Notes: generated from the sequence alone by a model not told the origin. A DNA stretch of 64,000 nucleotides from Flavobacterium psychrophilum (GCA_945872245.1 CAMBZB010000010.1:3747-67746), one strand, 5' to 3'; shown: positions 9,445 to 18,964, numbered from the stretch's first letter. Made by a program: numbers and translations.

Positions 9445-12144
9445 ATGAAAGACGAAGAAGAAGATAGCATTATTCCAAACGAAGACGAAACTAACGAAGA
9501 GTCAAACGAGTCCACAAATGAAGAAGGTTTCGAAGATATAATTTCTTCGGGAGGAAATCATTTCTACGAGAACGACGAAAATTCAGAAGATACCATTACC
9601 AAAGTTACAGGAATGTACAAAGACTGGTTTTTGGATTATGCTTCCTATGTGATTTTGGAGCGTGCGGTTCCAGCCATCGAGGACGGTTTCAAACCCGTGC
9701 AACGTAGAATTATGCACTCGCTCAAGGAATTGGATGACGGTCGGTACAACAAGGTGGCGAATGTCGTTGGACATACGATGCAATATCATCCGCATGGAGA
9801 TCAGAGTATTGGTGACGCGATGGTGCAAATAGGCCAGAAAGAATTACTGATAGATTGTCAGGGAAACTGGGGAAATATCCTCACGGGCGATAGCGCCGCG
9901 GCTTCCCGTTACATTGAAGCACGTTTGTCGAAATTCGCTTTAGAAGTCTTGTACTCTCCAAAAATTACCGACTGGGGCGTTTCCTATGATGGACGTCGTG
10001 CCGAACCAAATAACTTGCCCGTAAAATTCCCGTTGCTATTGGCGCAAGGAGCTGAAGGGATTGCCGTTGGACTTTCCACGAAAGTGTTGCCACACAATTT
10101 TAATGAACTGATTGATGCTTCCATTAAAATATTGAAAGGAAAACCATTCCAACTTTTTCCGGATTTTATGACAGCAGGAATTGCGGATGTATCCAATTAT
10201 AATGATGGAATGCGGGGCGGGAGAGTTCGTGTTCGTGCCAAAATTGCGCAATTGGACAAGAATACTTTGGTGATTACCCAAATTCCGTTTTCGACCAATA
10301 CGACCACTTTGATTGACAGTATTTTGAAAGCCAATGAAAAAGGCAAAATCAAAATCAAGAAAATTGAGGACAATACCGCTGCTGAGGTTGAGATACTAAT
10401 CCATCTTTTTCCGGGCGTTTCTCCGGATAAAACCATTGATGCCTTGTTTGCTTTTACGGCTTGCGAAACTTCGGTAGCCCCATTGGGTTGCGTGATTGAA
10501 GACAATAAACCTCTATTTGTGGGTGTTTCTGAAATGTTGAAAATTTCGACAGCCAGAACGGTGCAATTACTGAAGAGTGAACTTGAAATTCAATTGTCTG
10601 AACTGGAAGAACAATGGCATTTTCTATCCTTGGAACGCATTTTTATCGAAAACAAAATCTACCGCGACATTGAAGATAAAACGACCCGTGAAGATGTGAT
10701 AAAAGCGGTTGATGACGGATTAAAACCGTTTACCAAGAAGTTGAAACGAGCCGTTACCGAAGAAGATATTCTTCGTTTGCTCGACATTCGAATTATGCGT
10801 ATTTCGAAATTCGACAGCAATAAGGCACAAGATAAAATCGAAGCCCTTGAAGGTGATATCGAACAAGTGAAATACGATTTGGAAAACCTAATCGATTTTG
10901 CCATTGCCTTTTTTACCAAGTTAAAAGAGAAATACGGAAAAGGTCGCGAACGTCAAACCGAACTGCGCAGTTTTGATAATATCGAAGCCACAAAAGTGGC
11001 TTTACGAAACACGAAACTCTACGTCAATAGGGAAGAGGGTTTCATTGGAACCGGATTAAAGAAAGACGAATATGTTACGGATTGTTCCGACATTGATGAT
11101 GTGATTGTTTTTCTCCGCGATGGAAATATGATGATTTGCAAGGTAGATGAAAAGAAATTCGTTGGAAAAGACATCATTCACGTTGCCATTTTTGACAAAA
11201 GCGACAAGCGAACCATTTACAATGTGATTTACCGTGATGGAAAATCGGGTCCGTCTTATATCAAACGCTTTAATGTTTCTGGAGTTACACGCGATAAATT
11301 ATACGATTTGACTAATGGAACCAAAGGGTCCCAGATTCTCTATTTTACGTGTAATCCAAATGGCGAAGCCGAAGTGATCACGATTATATTGCGGCAGATT
11401 GGAAGTATTAAAAAACTGAAATGGGATTTGGATTTTGCTGAAATGGCCATAAAAGGTCGCGCTTCCAAAGGGAATTTGGTTACAAAGTATCCAATCAAAA
11501 AAATCGAAATCAAGGAAAAAGGAATTTCTACTTTGAAACCGAGAAAAATTTGGTTTGATGATACGGTCCAAAAATTGAATGTAGATGCCAGAGGAGAATT
11601 GTTGGGCGAATTTCGTCCAAATGACAAGATATTGGTAATTTCACAAACCGGGAAATTGAAAGTCATCACTCCGGAATTATCTACGCATTTTGATGAAGAC
11701 ATGGTGGTTTTGGAGAAATGGCATTCTAAGAAACCAATTTCAGCTATTTATTATGATGGCGAAAAAGAGCGCTATTACGTAAAACGCTTCTTGGTGGAGA
11801 CCGAAGGAAAAGAAGAAACCTTTATCACGGAACATCCCAAATCACAATTGGAAATCGTCTCGACCGATTATCGCCCAATGGCCGAATTGGTTTTCACGAA
11901 AGTCAAAGGGACACAAAAAGAAAATCAAACTGTAGATATTGAAAATTTTATCGCCGTTAAAGGATTGAAAGCACTCGGAAATCAATTGACCACGGATAAG
12001 TTGAAACAGGTTAATTTACTCGAGGCATTGCCTTACGAAGAACCGGAAGAAGTTATTCCCGAAGAATCAGAAGTCGAAATTGACAATGAAATTGCCGAGG
12101 AGGACATTCAATCTGATGAGGACGGACAAATTACTTTGTTTTAA
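9445..12144 (+). CDS. parC: DNA topoisomerase IV subunit A
   Basis: Breakage-reunion subunit, 899 residues. It starts with about 50 very acidic residues, then MYKDWFLDYASYVILERAVP, the usual GyrA/ParC entry. DGFKPVQRRIMHSL and GDSAAASRYIEARLSKFA carry the winged-helix segment and the catalytic tyrosine. A long coiled region and a C-terminal beta-pinwheel follow, and the protein ends in another acidic tail (EEPEEVIPEESEVEIDNEI). I did not see a clear GyrA box, in line with ParC. It is coupled to parE by a 5-base gap. The acidic ends are common in flavobacterial homologues as far as I recall. Confidence 0.95.
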   Translation: MKDEEEDSIIPNEDETNEESNESTNEEGFEDIISSGGNHFYENDENSEDTITKVTGMYKDWFLDYASYVILERAVPAIEDGFKPVQRRIMHSLKELDDGRYNKVANVVGHTMQYHPHGDQSIGDAMVQIGQKELLIDCQGNWGNILTGDSAAASRYIEARLSKFALEVLYSPKITDWGVSYDGRRAEPNNLPVKFPLLLAQGAEGIAVGLSTKVLPHNFNELIDASIKILKGKPFQLFPDFMTAGIADVSNYNDGMRGGRVRVRAKIAQLDKNTLVITQIPFSTNTTTLIDSILKANEKGKIKIKKIEDNTAAEVEILIHLFPGVSPDKTIDALFAFTACETSVAPLGCVIEDNKPLFVGVSEMLKISTARTVQLLKSELEIQLSELEEQWHFLSLERIFIENKIYRDIEDKTTREDVIKAVDDGLKPFTKKLKRAVTEEDILRLLDIRIMRISKFDSNKAQDKIEALEGDIEQVKYDLENLIDFAIAFFTKLKEKYGKGRERQTELRSFDNIEATKVALRNTKLYVNREEGFIGTGLKKDEYVTDCSDIDDVIVFLRDGNMMICKVDEKKFVGKDIIHVAIFDKSDKRTIYNVIYRDGKSGPSYIKRFNVSGVTRDKLYDLTNGTKGSQILYFTCNPNGEAEVITIILRQIGSIKKLKWDLDFAEMAIKGRASKGNLVTKYPIKKIEIKEKGISTLKPRKIWFDDTVQKLNVDARGELLGEFRPNDKILVISQTGKLKVITPELSTHFDEDMVVLEKWHSKKPISAIYYDGEKERYYVKRFLVETEGKEETFITEHPKSQLEIVSTDYRPMAELVFTKVKGTQKENQTVDIENFIAVKGLKALGNQLTTDKLKQVNLLEALPYEEPEEVIPEESEVEIDNEIAEEDIQSDEDGQITLF

Positions 12145-12180
12145 AAATTACAGGGTAGTTTAGTTCAAATTTAGAGGTAA

Positions 12181-12224
12181 ATTCCATAAATTCTCTCCGA
12201 TTAGCTAGTGTGAATTTGTGGAAT
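12181..12224. terminator. Hairpin between convergent parC and terC
   Basis: 13-bp inverted repeat ATTCCATAAATTC / GAATTTGTGGAAT with one G-T pair. It lies between two convergent genes and probably ends both transcripts. There is no strong T run, so the call is moderate. Confidence 0.5.
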
Positions 12225-12245
12225 CTATTTCCATTTTTGATTAAT

Positions 12246-13019
12246 TTATTTCATTTTCTTATCGACTTTCATATTCAAAATTTCCACCAAAAGAGAAAAA
12301 GAAATCGCAAAATACAAATAGCCTTTTGGCACTGGCGTAACGTGGTTTCCAAACACTAAAGCATTCGATAAATGGGCGCTTTCGGTGACCAGCATAAACC
12401 CAATCAAGATTAAAAAGGACAATCCTAAAATTTGGATTGAAGGGTGTTTGTTTACAAAAGACCCCACAGGAACGGCGAATTGCATCATTATAATTACTGA
12501 GATAATTACCGCTGTAATCATAATGTATAAGGCTCCAGGAACCCCATTTGTCATTCCCACAGCAGTTAGAATACTGTCAAAAGAAAAAACCAAGTCAATT
12601 AATATTATTTGAAGAATTACACTTCCAAATGATTTAGTGGCGGATTGTTTTAATTCTTTTTCTTCTTCTCCTTTTAGGTCTACTTTTTCATGTATCTCTT
12701 TGGTACTTTTATAAATCAAGAACAATCCGCCCAAAAACAGAATTACACTTTGACCTGAAATTTTAGCATTCAGCCAGCTGAAATCAATTGTAAACCAGGG
12801 TTCTTTCATGGCTATCAAGATGGTAATTCCAAAAAGCAATACAATTCGCATAAACATAGCTAAAAACATTCCGATTTTTGTGGCTTTTTTTCTATGTTCT
12901 TCGGGTAATTTCCCCGTAACAATCGATATGAAAATGATATTGTCGATTCCCAATACAATTTCTAGAAAGGTTAATGTTAATAAGGCAATCCAGGCATCTG
13001 GGTTTAAAAATACTTCCAT
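12246..13019 (-). CDS. TerC family integral membrane protein
   Basis: 257 residues with about seven hydrophobic segments. It opens with WIALLTLTFLEIVLGIDNIIF, whose acidic residues inside a membrane helix are the TerC hallmark, and later has QIILIDLVFSFDSILTAVGM with a second pair. TerC proteins are linked to tellurite resistance and, in some bacteria, to metal (manganese) export or metalation of exported proteins. No ter operon genes are near, so tellurite resistance is not implied. It is convergent with parC. Confidence 0.92.
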   Translation of the reverse strand: MEVFLNPDAWIALLTLTFLEIVLGIDNIIFISIVTGKLPEEHRKKATKIGMFLAMFMRIVLLFGITILIAMKEPWFTIDFSWLNAKISGQSVILFLGGLFLIYKSTKEIHEKVDLKGEEEKELKQSATKSFGSVILQIILIDLVFSFDSILTAVGMTNGVPGALYIMITAVIISVIIMMQFAVPVGSFVNKHPSIQILGLSFLILIGFMLVTESAHLSNALVFGNHVTPVPKGYLYFAISFSLLVEILNMKVDKKMK

Positions 13020-13050
13020 TTTTTTGTTGTTAATTATAATAATTTTTTAA

Positions 13051-13425
13051 TTATTCTGAAACCTTTTCTACCGTTCCGCGTTGTTTGGCATCACTGCCTA
13101 CTATTCCGAATTCAAAGATATATGAATTCTTTGTGGTTGTCAAAATTTTCATCATAATTGCTTTTTTTTCCACCATATTCTTTGGGTGAATTTTCTGTAA
13201 AACGTATTCACAATCATTAACCCATCGAATCCTTGACGTATCTGTTTTGCCTTCAAAAGTCTCAATTTCAATGCTATCATTGCGTTCAAAAACAGTTGTT
13301 TTTTTTACGCCTTCCACTTTGTATTCAAATTTGAATTTCCCAGTTTTAAAATCCTTGCAATTGTGTTCTGTATTATAACAGGACAATAGTGGTAGAAGCA
13401 GGAGGAGAATAATTATTTTTTTCAT
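13051..13425 (-). CDS. Small lipoprotein, function unknown
   Basis: 124 residues. The N-terminus MKKIIILLLLLPLLSC is a lipoprotein signal with C16 as the lipidation site. The rest is a small beta-rich domain with two further cysteines (NCKDF, DCEYV) that may form a disulfide, and the segment TGKFKFEYKV. An upstream in-frame ATG would add ten residues, but the signal peptide starts at 13425. From memory, homologues in flavobacterial databases are often mislabelled 'DNA topoisomerase IV' because they sit near parC; nothing in the sequence supports such a role. Confidence 0.8.
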   Translation of the reverse strand: MKKIIILLLLLPLLSCYNTEHNCKDFKTGKFKFEYKVEGVKKTTVFERNDSIEIETFEGKTDTSRIRWVNDCEYVLQKIHPKNMVEKKAIMMKILTTTKNSYIFEFGIVGSDAKQRGTVEKVSE

Positions 13426-13483
13426 TTTTATTTGTCTTTGCGAAATATGACGCAATCATTTTTTTTATGTTAAAGGAAGAGAT

Positions 13484-14056
13484 TTACTCAATTTTGATGT
13501 CATATTTGTCTAAAAGTCCCACAATTCCTTGGGTCGAAAATTTGGCTTTTTTCATTGGATTGAATTCAGGGTCAATTTTGTAATTGTGCGCAGTCCTGAA
13601 ATCAACTCCTGCTAATTGAGTATCATTAAAGCTGGCATTGTCCAAATTACAGTTTTCAAAAACCGAATTAGTAAGGTGAGTTCCAATAAAAGAAACTTCT
13701 TTCATCGAACAAGAATTGAACTTCGATTTCGGCATTTTCTTGTTGGCAAAAGAGGAATAATCCAAAACGCAATCTTGGAAGCTTACACTAAATAAGAAAT
13801 CATTACAAGTTTGGAATTGGATTCCCAGCAATTTACAATTTATGAAATGCACCGATTTCAAACTTGTTCCAGCCAATTGTGTCATCGAAAGATTACAATC
13901 AATGAACTCGCAATCCATAAAACTGTTGTTCGAGAAATCACTATTCGAGAAATCACAGTTCTTGAAAATACAATCTTCAAATTCCCGGTTGTTGATTTTG
14001 GTATTGATAAAGAGATCTTTTTCGAATGTTTTATTGGTATAAAGCAGATTTTCCAT
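13484..14056 (-). CDS. Pentapeptide-repeat protein
   Basis: 190 residues made mostly of degenerate five-residue repeats of the A(D/N)LxF kind, for example CDFSNSDFSNNSF, CNLDNASFNDTQLAGVDF and CKLLGIQF. Such repeats fold into a right-handed square beta-helix. Cysteine is frequent at one face, giving a C-x4 ladder. Relatives include gyrase-protecting Qnr/MfpA proteins, but most have no known role. The position close to topoisomerase IV genes is suggestive only, because parC is on the other strand and three genes intervene on this one. Its start overlaps the stop of the DUF6095 gene by one base, so they are translationally coupled. Confidence 0.9.
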   Translation of the reverse strand: MENLLYTNKTFEKDLFINTKINNREFEDCIFKNCDFSNSDFSNNSFMDCEFIDCNLSMTQLAGTSLKSVHFINCKLLGIQFQTCNDFLFSVSFQDCVLDYSSFANKKMPKSKFNSCSMKEVSFIGTHLTNSVFENCNLDNASFNDTQLAGVDFRTAHNYKIDPEFNPMKKAKFSTQGIVGLLDKYDIKIE

Positions 14057-14277
14057 TAATCGTTAAATAAACTTTTCATAATGGTTTTCAAACCCCAAAA
14101 CATCAAAAACATTGCCGTGAGACAAATGATAATCCCTACCGCTAAAACCAAATAATGCCAGCCGTTTTGCTTGTTGATAAAAGCGTTGTAAATCACCGTT
14201 GGGCCTATAAATAGTAATGGTAAAGCCCAGGCCATGTATTTGATTCCTTTGTATAAAAGTGTTTGCTTGGTTGCCAT
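14056..14277 (-). CDS. DUF6095-type small membrane protein
   Basis: 73 residues with two membrane helices (YMAWALPLLFIGPTVIYNAF and a second one around WHYLVLAVGIIICLTAMFLM) and a short loop KQNGW between them. It resembles the small flavobacterial family DUF6095 from memory. No function is known. It is first in a coupled pair with the pentapeptide-repeat gene (TAATG overlap). Confidence 0.75.
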   Translation of the reverse strand: MATKQTLLYKGIKYMAWALPLLFIGPTVIYNAFINKQNGWHYLVLAVGIIICLTAMFLMFWGLKTIMKSLFND

Positions 14278-14414
14278 CTTTTAGAGTAAGTCCTTTTTTT
14301 ATTTGATTTTATTCATGGAAGCTGACGAATGTTTCCTTTATAAAATTTGATGACAAATATATTAAAATTGAGAAGAGTTGTGCCATAAATTAGGAACAAG
14401 TTAGGGTAAAGTGT

Positions 14415-14909
14415 TTAGAATAGGAGTTGCATCAAAACGGAATCCAGCCAGCGATCGAATTTATAACCCGATTCCTTAATGATACCCACGGTTTTAAAAC
14501 CAAATTTCTCGTGAAATACCACACTGCCTTGATTTTCAGAATCGATAACGCCAATTATAGTATGGATTTTTTGTTTTCGGGCTAAATTAATCAATTCTTG
14601 AAGTAGTTGTTTGCCAACGCCATTGCCATGAAAATCTTCACTAACATAAACAGAATGTTCCACCGTAAATTGATACGCTTCCCTAAACCGAAATTCGCTA
14701 TACATTCCGAAACCAACAACTATTCCATCAAGTTCGGCCACAATCACGGGAAAATTTTTGTTTATTTTCTCTTCCAAAATAGTTTTTTGTTGCTCATAAC
14801 TTCTGATGTTGTAATCGTATAAGGAAGTTGAATGTAAAATATTGTGGTTTACAATATCTAAAATTGCTTGGGTATCATCGGTTTTGTAGGGTCTAATGTT
14901 GATTGCCAT
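14415..14909 (-). CDS. GNAT N-acetyltransferase, phosphinothricin-acetyltransferase-like
   Basis: 164 residues covering a whole GNAT fold. IRPYKTDDTQAILDIVNHN is the N-terminal strand and helix. VEHSVYVSEDFHGNGVGKQL is motif A, with the acetyl-CoA pyrophosphate loop (HGNGVGKQL in place of R-x2-G-x-G/A). IGVIDSENQGSVVFHEKFGF is motif B. The order and wording match the Pat/Bar and YwnH/MnaT group, which acetylate amino acid analogues such as phosphinothricin or methionine sulfoximine; the substrate here is not proven. Confidence 0.88.
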   Translation of the reverse strand: MAINIRPYKTDDTQAILDIVNHNILHSTSLYDYNIRSYEQQKTILEEKINKNFPVIVAELDGIVVGFGMYSEFRFREAYQFTVEHSVYVSEDFHGNGVGKQLLQELINLARKQKIHTIIGVIDSENQGSVVFHEKFGFKTVGIIKESGYKFDRWLDSVLMQLLF

Positions 14910-14979
14910 TTTGTTAAATATTTCTCTTCAAAAGTATGAAAAACTTGTTCGAAAAGAATGAATTCGGTCGCCAAGTTTG

Positions 14980-14987
14980 TAACTTTG
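14980..14987 (+). promoter_or_regulatory. -7 element upstream of menD
   Basis: TAACTTTG fits TAnnTTTG and lies about 45 bases before the menD ATG. No TTG at the right distance was found. Confidence 0.4.
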
Positions 14988-15031
14988 CCTTTTAGGTTAA
15001 AACCTCTAACTTATAACTTCCAACTTTAAAA

Positions 15032-16696
15032 ATGGTTTACCCAAAAATACCATTAGCGCAAAGCATCATCGAGATTTGTCTTGCTAAAGGAATAAAAAAC
15101 ATAGTGATTTCCCCAGGTTCACGAAACGCGCCGTTAACAATAGGTTTTGTGAATAATCCTGAATTCAATTGTTACAGTATTGCCGATGAGCGATGTGCTG
15201 CTTTTTTCGCACTAGGAATCGCACAGCAAACCCAGAAACCAACTGTTGTTGTTTGTACTTCGGGTTCGGCATTGCTAAATTACTATCCTGCCTTTGCCGA
15301 AGCATTTTACAGCCAAATCCCATTGATTGTTCTCTCTGCCGATAGGCCACAAAGTAAAATTGATATTGGAGATGGGCAGACCATCCGACAGGAAAATGTG
15401 TTTAAAAATCATTCGCTGTATAATGCTAATTTAACTGAAACAGCCTCGGTCGAAAATGATTTAAAAATCAACAAGGCGATAAACATTGCTTTTACCAAAA
15501 AAGGTCCAGTTCACATCAACGCACCCTTTGAGGAACCTTTGTATCAAACGGTTTCCAAACTGGAAGTTGATGTGACGATTTCGGCTTTCGCCAAAAGACA
15601 GAAGAAATTATCAATGGATGTTATTATAGAATATGCTGCTATTTGGAACGCTTCAAAAAAGAAATTGATTCTAGTTGGAGAAAATAAACCGAATAAGATG
15701 GATGCTGAAATTATTGAATCCTTAGCCAAAGATGATTCGGTTGTCGTGATGACCGAAACCACCTCAAATCTGCATCATCCTTCATTTCTGAATAATATCG
15801 ACACCATAATTACGCCTTTTTCTAATGAAGAATTTAAGGATTTTCAGCCCGACATCTTAATTACTTTCGGCGGAATGGTAGTTTCCAAAAGGATAAAAGC
15901 ATTCTTGCGAAAGTACCAACCAACGCATCATTGGCACATTGATACATTAAGAGCCTATGATACTTATGGTTGTTTGACCCAACATTTCAAGGTCAATCCA
16001 AATCAATTTTTTAACCTGTTTTTGCCTCACGCTGTTCCCATTCAAAGTGATTACCGCTCCACCTACGAAGAAGTGGCCGTTTTGCGAAAAAGAAAGCATC
16101 AGGAGTATTTAAAATCTATTCCTTTTTCGGATTTCAAGGCTTTTGAAAAAATAATTCCTTCCTTGCAGCAAGGTTGCATGCTGCATTTAAGCAACAGTTC
16201 TGCTATTCGATATGCACAATTGTTTGACATTAATTCTTCGATTACTGTTTTTTGCAATAGAGGGACAAGTGGCATTGACGGCAGTACTTCAACAGCAATT
16301 GGTGCGGCTGTGGCCAATGTAAAACCCGCCATTTTGATTGCCGGAGATATTGGTTTTTTTTACGACAGCAATGCCTTATGGAACGAGTATATTCCGAAAA
16401 ACTTCAAGATTATTTTAATTAATAACGGAGGAGGGGGGATTTTTCGGATTTTGCCTGGACATGAAGAAACGCCAGTTTTCAACAAATTTTTCGAAACTTC
16501 CCATTGCTTCACAGCAAAACAATTGTCAAAAATGTATGGATTTGAGTACAGTATAGCCAGTGACGAAACCAGTCTTTCAAAAGGTTTAAATACCTTGTAT
16601 GCACAAAATGATAAGCCCAGTATTTTAGAAGTTTTTACTCCAACAAGACAAAATGAAAAAATTTTGTTGCAGTATTTTCAGGAGTTAGTTCGGTAA
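15032..16696 (+). CDS. menD: 2-succinyl-5-enolpyruvyl-6-hydroxy-3-cyclohexene-1-carboxylate synthase
   Basis: Thiamine-diphosphate enzyme of menaquinone synthesis: isochorismate plus 2-oxoglutarate gives SEPHCHC and CO2. 554 residues, normal for MenD. Seen: VISPGSRNAPLTIGF at the N-terminus, VVCTSGSALLNYYPAFAEAF with the ThDP-activating region, NRGTSGIDGSTSTAIGAA, and the ThDP/Mg binding block AGDIGFFYDSNALW then NNGGGGIFRILPG. It is the first of the men genes on this strand. The isochorismate synthase gene menF, often adjacent, is absent here; a GNAT gene on the other strand takes its place. Confidence 0.96.
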   Translation: MVYPKIPLAQSIIEICLAKGIKNIVISPGSRNAPLTIGFVNNPEFNCYSIADERCAAFFALGIAQQTQKPTVVVCTSGSALLNYYPAFAEAFYSQIPLIVLSADRPQSKIDIGDGQTIRQENVFKNHSLYNANLTETASVENDLKINKAINIAFTKKGPVHINAPFEEPLYQTVSKLEVDVTISAFAKRQKKLSMDVIIEYAAIWNASKKKLILVGENKPNKMDAEIIESLAKDDSVVVMTETTSNLHHPSFLNNIDTIITPFSNEEFKDFQPDILITFGGMVVSKRIKAFLRKYQPTHHWHIDTLRAYDTYGCLTQHFKVNPNQFFNLFLPHAVPIQSDYRSTYEEVAVLRKRKHQEYLKSIPFSDFKAFEKIIPSLQQGCMLHLSNSSAIRYAQLFDINSSITVFCNRGTSGIDGSTSTAIGAAVANVKPAILIAGDIGFFYDSNALWNEYIPKNFKIILINNGGGGIFRILPGHEETPVFNKFFETSHCFTAKQLSKMYGFEYSIASDETSLSKGLNTLYAQNDKPSILEVFTPTRQNEKILLQYFQELVR

Positions 16697-16721
16697 AAAC
16701 GTAATCATACTAGAATAAAAA

Positions 16722-16907
16722 CTAGGAATTTAAAGTTCTTTTTATAGCTTCGTTCCTATGCTGTCTTACTTTTCTCCTTAATCTCTTTCTATTGGATTTG
16801 GAGATTATTTTAATCGTATTGGAGACTAAGAATAACAGTAATACTAATAATGTGATAATGAGCAAAAAAATAAAAATAACGGAAAAATAATCAAACAATG
16901 TTTCCAT
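16722..16907 (-). CDS. Small membrane protein, unknown
   Basis: 61 residues. One long hydrophobic helix (about residues 8-30, FSVIFIFLLIITLLVLLLF) is followed by a very basic tail with KSNRKRLRRKVRQHRNEAIK. It is convergent with menD and has an ATG start. It could be a real small membrane protein or a chance frame; the clear helix-plus-basic-tail pattern favours a gene. No family is recognised. Confidence 0.45.
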   Translation of the reverse strand: METLFDYFSVIFIFLLIITLLVLLLFLVSNTIKIISKSNRKRLRRKVRQHRNEAIKRTLNS

Positions 16908-17006
16908 AATAATTTAAAAATAAGCTGTTAAAAAAATCAAATATATAAAAAAAGTTATATTCCAAAGAGTTTTTCATAAAATTTTACAATTCACTTTTCA
17001 TATTTG

Positions 17007-17014
17007 TATCTTTG
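17007..17014 (+). promoter_or_regulatory. -7 element upstream of the cvfB-like gene
   Basis: TATCTTTG fits TAnnTTTG; it ends 27 bases before the ATG at 17042, which supports that start over the TTG at 17012 (inside this element). Confidence 0.5.
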
Positions 17015-17041
17015 CCCCTTAAAATAGTAGACTTCAATAAA

Positions 17042-17896
17042 ATGATTAAAATAGGAAAATACAATACGCTTACCATTTTACGCGACACCAAGGTGGGTTT
17101 GTTTCTGGGGAATCCAACAGAGGATCCAGAGGGAATTCACGATATTCTTTTGCCCAATAAATATGTTCCAAACGAATTTGAAATTGGCGAGGAGGTTATT
17201 GTTTTTGTTTATTTGGATCATGAAGAACGACCAGTTGCCACAACTTTGGAACCTTATGTTTTATTAAATGAATTTGCGCTTTTGAGGGTGAATTATATCA
17301 ATCAGATAGGAGCTTTTATGGACTGGGGAATGGAGAAAGACATTCTAGTTCCGTTCAAGGAACAAGCGAGACCTATGGAAAAAGGCAAACGCTACTTGGT
17401 GTATCTTTATATGGATGAAAAAACAAAACGTTTGGTGGCATCGAGTAAAACCAACCAGTTTTTGAAAAATGACAATTTAACGGTTGAAAAAGGGGAAGAA
17501 GTAGATTTGATCGTTTCGCACATCACCGAAATTGGTATCAATGTCATCATCAACGAGCAACACAAGGGGTTGTTGTATAAAGATGAGGTTTATGATGATG
17601 CGATTCGAACGGGGGATAGAATGCGGGGTTATATCAAAACGATACGTCCCGATAATAAAATTGATGTTTCTTTACAAATTCAAGGTTATCAAAGTATTGA
17701 GCCTAATGCGGATAAAATCCTTGATGAACTTAGGGCAAGCCGAGGTTTCTTGCGATTAACGGATAATTCACATCCTGAAGACATCAAAACGGTTTTGAAA
17801 ATGAGTAAGAAAACATTTAAGAAAGCCATCGGAGCTCTATATAAAGAAAAATTAATCGAAATAAAAGAAGACGGGATTTATTTGGTTAAAGAATAA
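17042..17896 (+). CDS. S1-domain RNA-binding protein, CvfB/YitL family
   Basis: 284 residues. It starts IKIGKYNTLTILRDTKVGLFLG, the typical CvfB entry, followed by successive S1-type OB folds (NYINQIGAFMDWGMEKDILV and VSHITEIGINVIINEQHKGL) and a C-terminal winged-helix part (KMSKKTFKKAIGALYKEKLI). CvfB of Staphylococcus binds RNA and affects virulence gene expression; the role here is unknown. The ATG at 17042 fits homologues. The gene sits between menD and menB on the same strand but has its own promoter and terminator, so it is not simply part of a men operon. Confidence 0.88.
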   Translation: MIKIGKYNTLTILRDTKVGLFLGNPTEDPEGIHDILLPNKYVPNEFEIGEEVIVFVYLDHEERPVATTLEPYVLLNEFALLRVNYINQIGAFMDWGMEKDILVPFKEQARPMEKGKRYLVYLYMDEKTKRLVASSKTNQFLKNDNLTVEKGEEVDLIVSHITEIGINVIINEQHKGLLYKDEVYDDAIRTGDRMRGYIKTIRPDNKIDVSLQIQGYQSIEPNADKILDELRASRGFLRLTDNSHPEDIKTVLKMSKKTFKKAIGALYKEKLIEIKEDGIYLVKE

Positions 17897-17921
17897 TTTC
17901 AGTTTGTTTGATAAGTATATA

Positions 17922-17953
17922 AAAGAGGAGAGCGAAAAACTTTCCTCTTTTTT
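17922..17953 (+). terminator. Rho-independent terminator after the cvfB-like gene
   Basis: 11-bp stem AAAGAGGAGAG / CTTTCCTCTTT (one G-T pair), loop of 7, then a T run. Confidence 0.85.
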
Positions 17954-18051
17954 TATTGAAGTTGGATAATAAAAAATAATAGTTTTGGCTTCTTCCGAAA
18001 AATGTAAAAAATGGTTTATTTTTACACTAAAATAATTTTAAACAGCATACC

Positions 18052-18882
18052 ATGGATTGGATAACCGTCAAGGAATACGATGATATAACCTATAAAAAAT
18101 GCAATGGCGTGGCCAGAATAGCATTCAACAGACCGGAAGTTCGCAATGCTTTTCGCCCTAAAACTACATCCGAATTATACCAAGCTTTTTATGACGCCCA
18201 AGAAGACACCTCTATAGGAGTAGTTTTACTTTCGGCAGAAGGGCCTTCGAGCAAAGACGGGATTTATTCCTTCTGTTCTGGAGGCGATCAAAACGCCCGG
18301 GGACACCAAGGTTATGTGGGGGAAGACGGGCAGCATCGATTGAATATTCTTGAGGTGCAACGTTTAATTCGATTCATGCCAAAAGTGGTCATCGCCGTAG
18401 TCCCAGGATGGGCTGTTGGTGGTGGACATAGTCTACATGTAGTTTGCGATTTGACTTTGGCAAGCAAAGAACATGCTATTTTTAAACAAACTGATGCCGA
18501 TGTAACTAGTTTTGACGGTGGTTATGGCTCGGCTTATTTAGCTAAAATGGTGGGGCAGAAAAAAGCGCGTGAGATTTTCTTCTTGGGTCGAAATTATTCC
18601 GCGCAAGATGCCATGGATATGGGGATGGTTAACGCCGTTATTCCGCATGCCGAGTTAGAAGATACCGCTTATGAATGGGCGCAGGAAATTTTACAAAAAT
18701 CGCCAACATCCATCAAAATGCTGAAATTCGCCATGAATCTTACTGACGACGGAATGGTGGGGCAGCAGGTTTTTGCCGGTGAAGCCACCCGATTGGCTTA
18801 CATGACCGAAGAAGCAAAAGAAGGTAGAAATGCATTCCTTGAAAAACGAAAACCAAATTTCGATAAAAAATGGTTGCCATAA
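18052..18882 (+). CDS. menB: 1,4-dihydroxy-2-naphthoyl-CoA synthase
   Basis: Crotonase-fold enzyme that closes the naphthoquinone ring of O-succinylbenzoyl-CoA. 276 residues. Seen: RNAFRPKTTSELYQAF, FCSGGDQNARGHQGY (oxyanion loop with the GGDQ signature), VPGWAVGGGHSLHVVCDLTL, TDADVTSFDGGYGSAYLAKM with the catalytic aspartate region, and the typical C-terminus RKPNFDKKWLP. These are MenB-specific and not general enoyl-CoA hydratase features. A long imperfect palindrome separates it from menA. Confidence 0.97.
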   Translation: MDWITVKEYDDITYKKCNGVARIAFNRPEVRNAFRPKTTSELYQAFYDAQEDTSIGVVLLSAEGPSSKDGIYSFCSGGDQNARGHQGYVGEDGQHRLNILEVQRLIRFMPKVVIAVVPGWAVGGGHSLHVVCDLTLASKEHAIFKQTDADVTSFDGGYGSAYLAKMVGQKKAREIFFLGRNYSAQDAMDMGMVNAVIPHAELEDTAYEWAQEILQKSPTSIKMLKFAMNLTDDGMVGQQVFAGEATRLAYMTEEAKEGRNAFLEKRKPNFDKKWLP

Positions 18883-18887
18883 AAAAT

Positions 18888-18957
18888 GTTTTAAAGTTTA
18901 ATGTTTAAAGTTATTGAGCATAAACGTTAAACATTTTTTAAACCTTAAACTTTAAAC
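18888..18957 (+). repeat. Low-complexity imperfect inverted repeat between menB and menA
   Basis: The left arm GTTTTAAAGTTTAATGTTTA and the reverse complement of the right arm (TTAAACCTTAAACTTTAAAC) agree over about 20 bases with one base inserted and one changed. The inner part also pairs (AATGTTTAA with TTAAACATT, then T6). It can form a long AT-only hairpin that could act as terminator or attenuator before menA. Confidence 0.6.
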
Positions 18958-18964
18958 AAAAAAA

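Noticed and set aside
13484..14056. Qnr-type quinolone resistance gene
   Set aside because: The protein is a general pentapeptide-repeat protein; nothing in its sequence identifies it as Qnr, and the distance to parC on the other strand gives no support.
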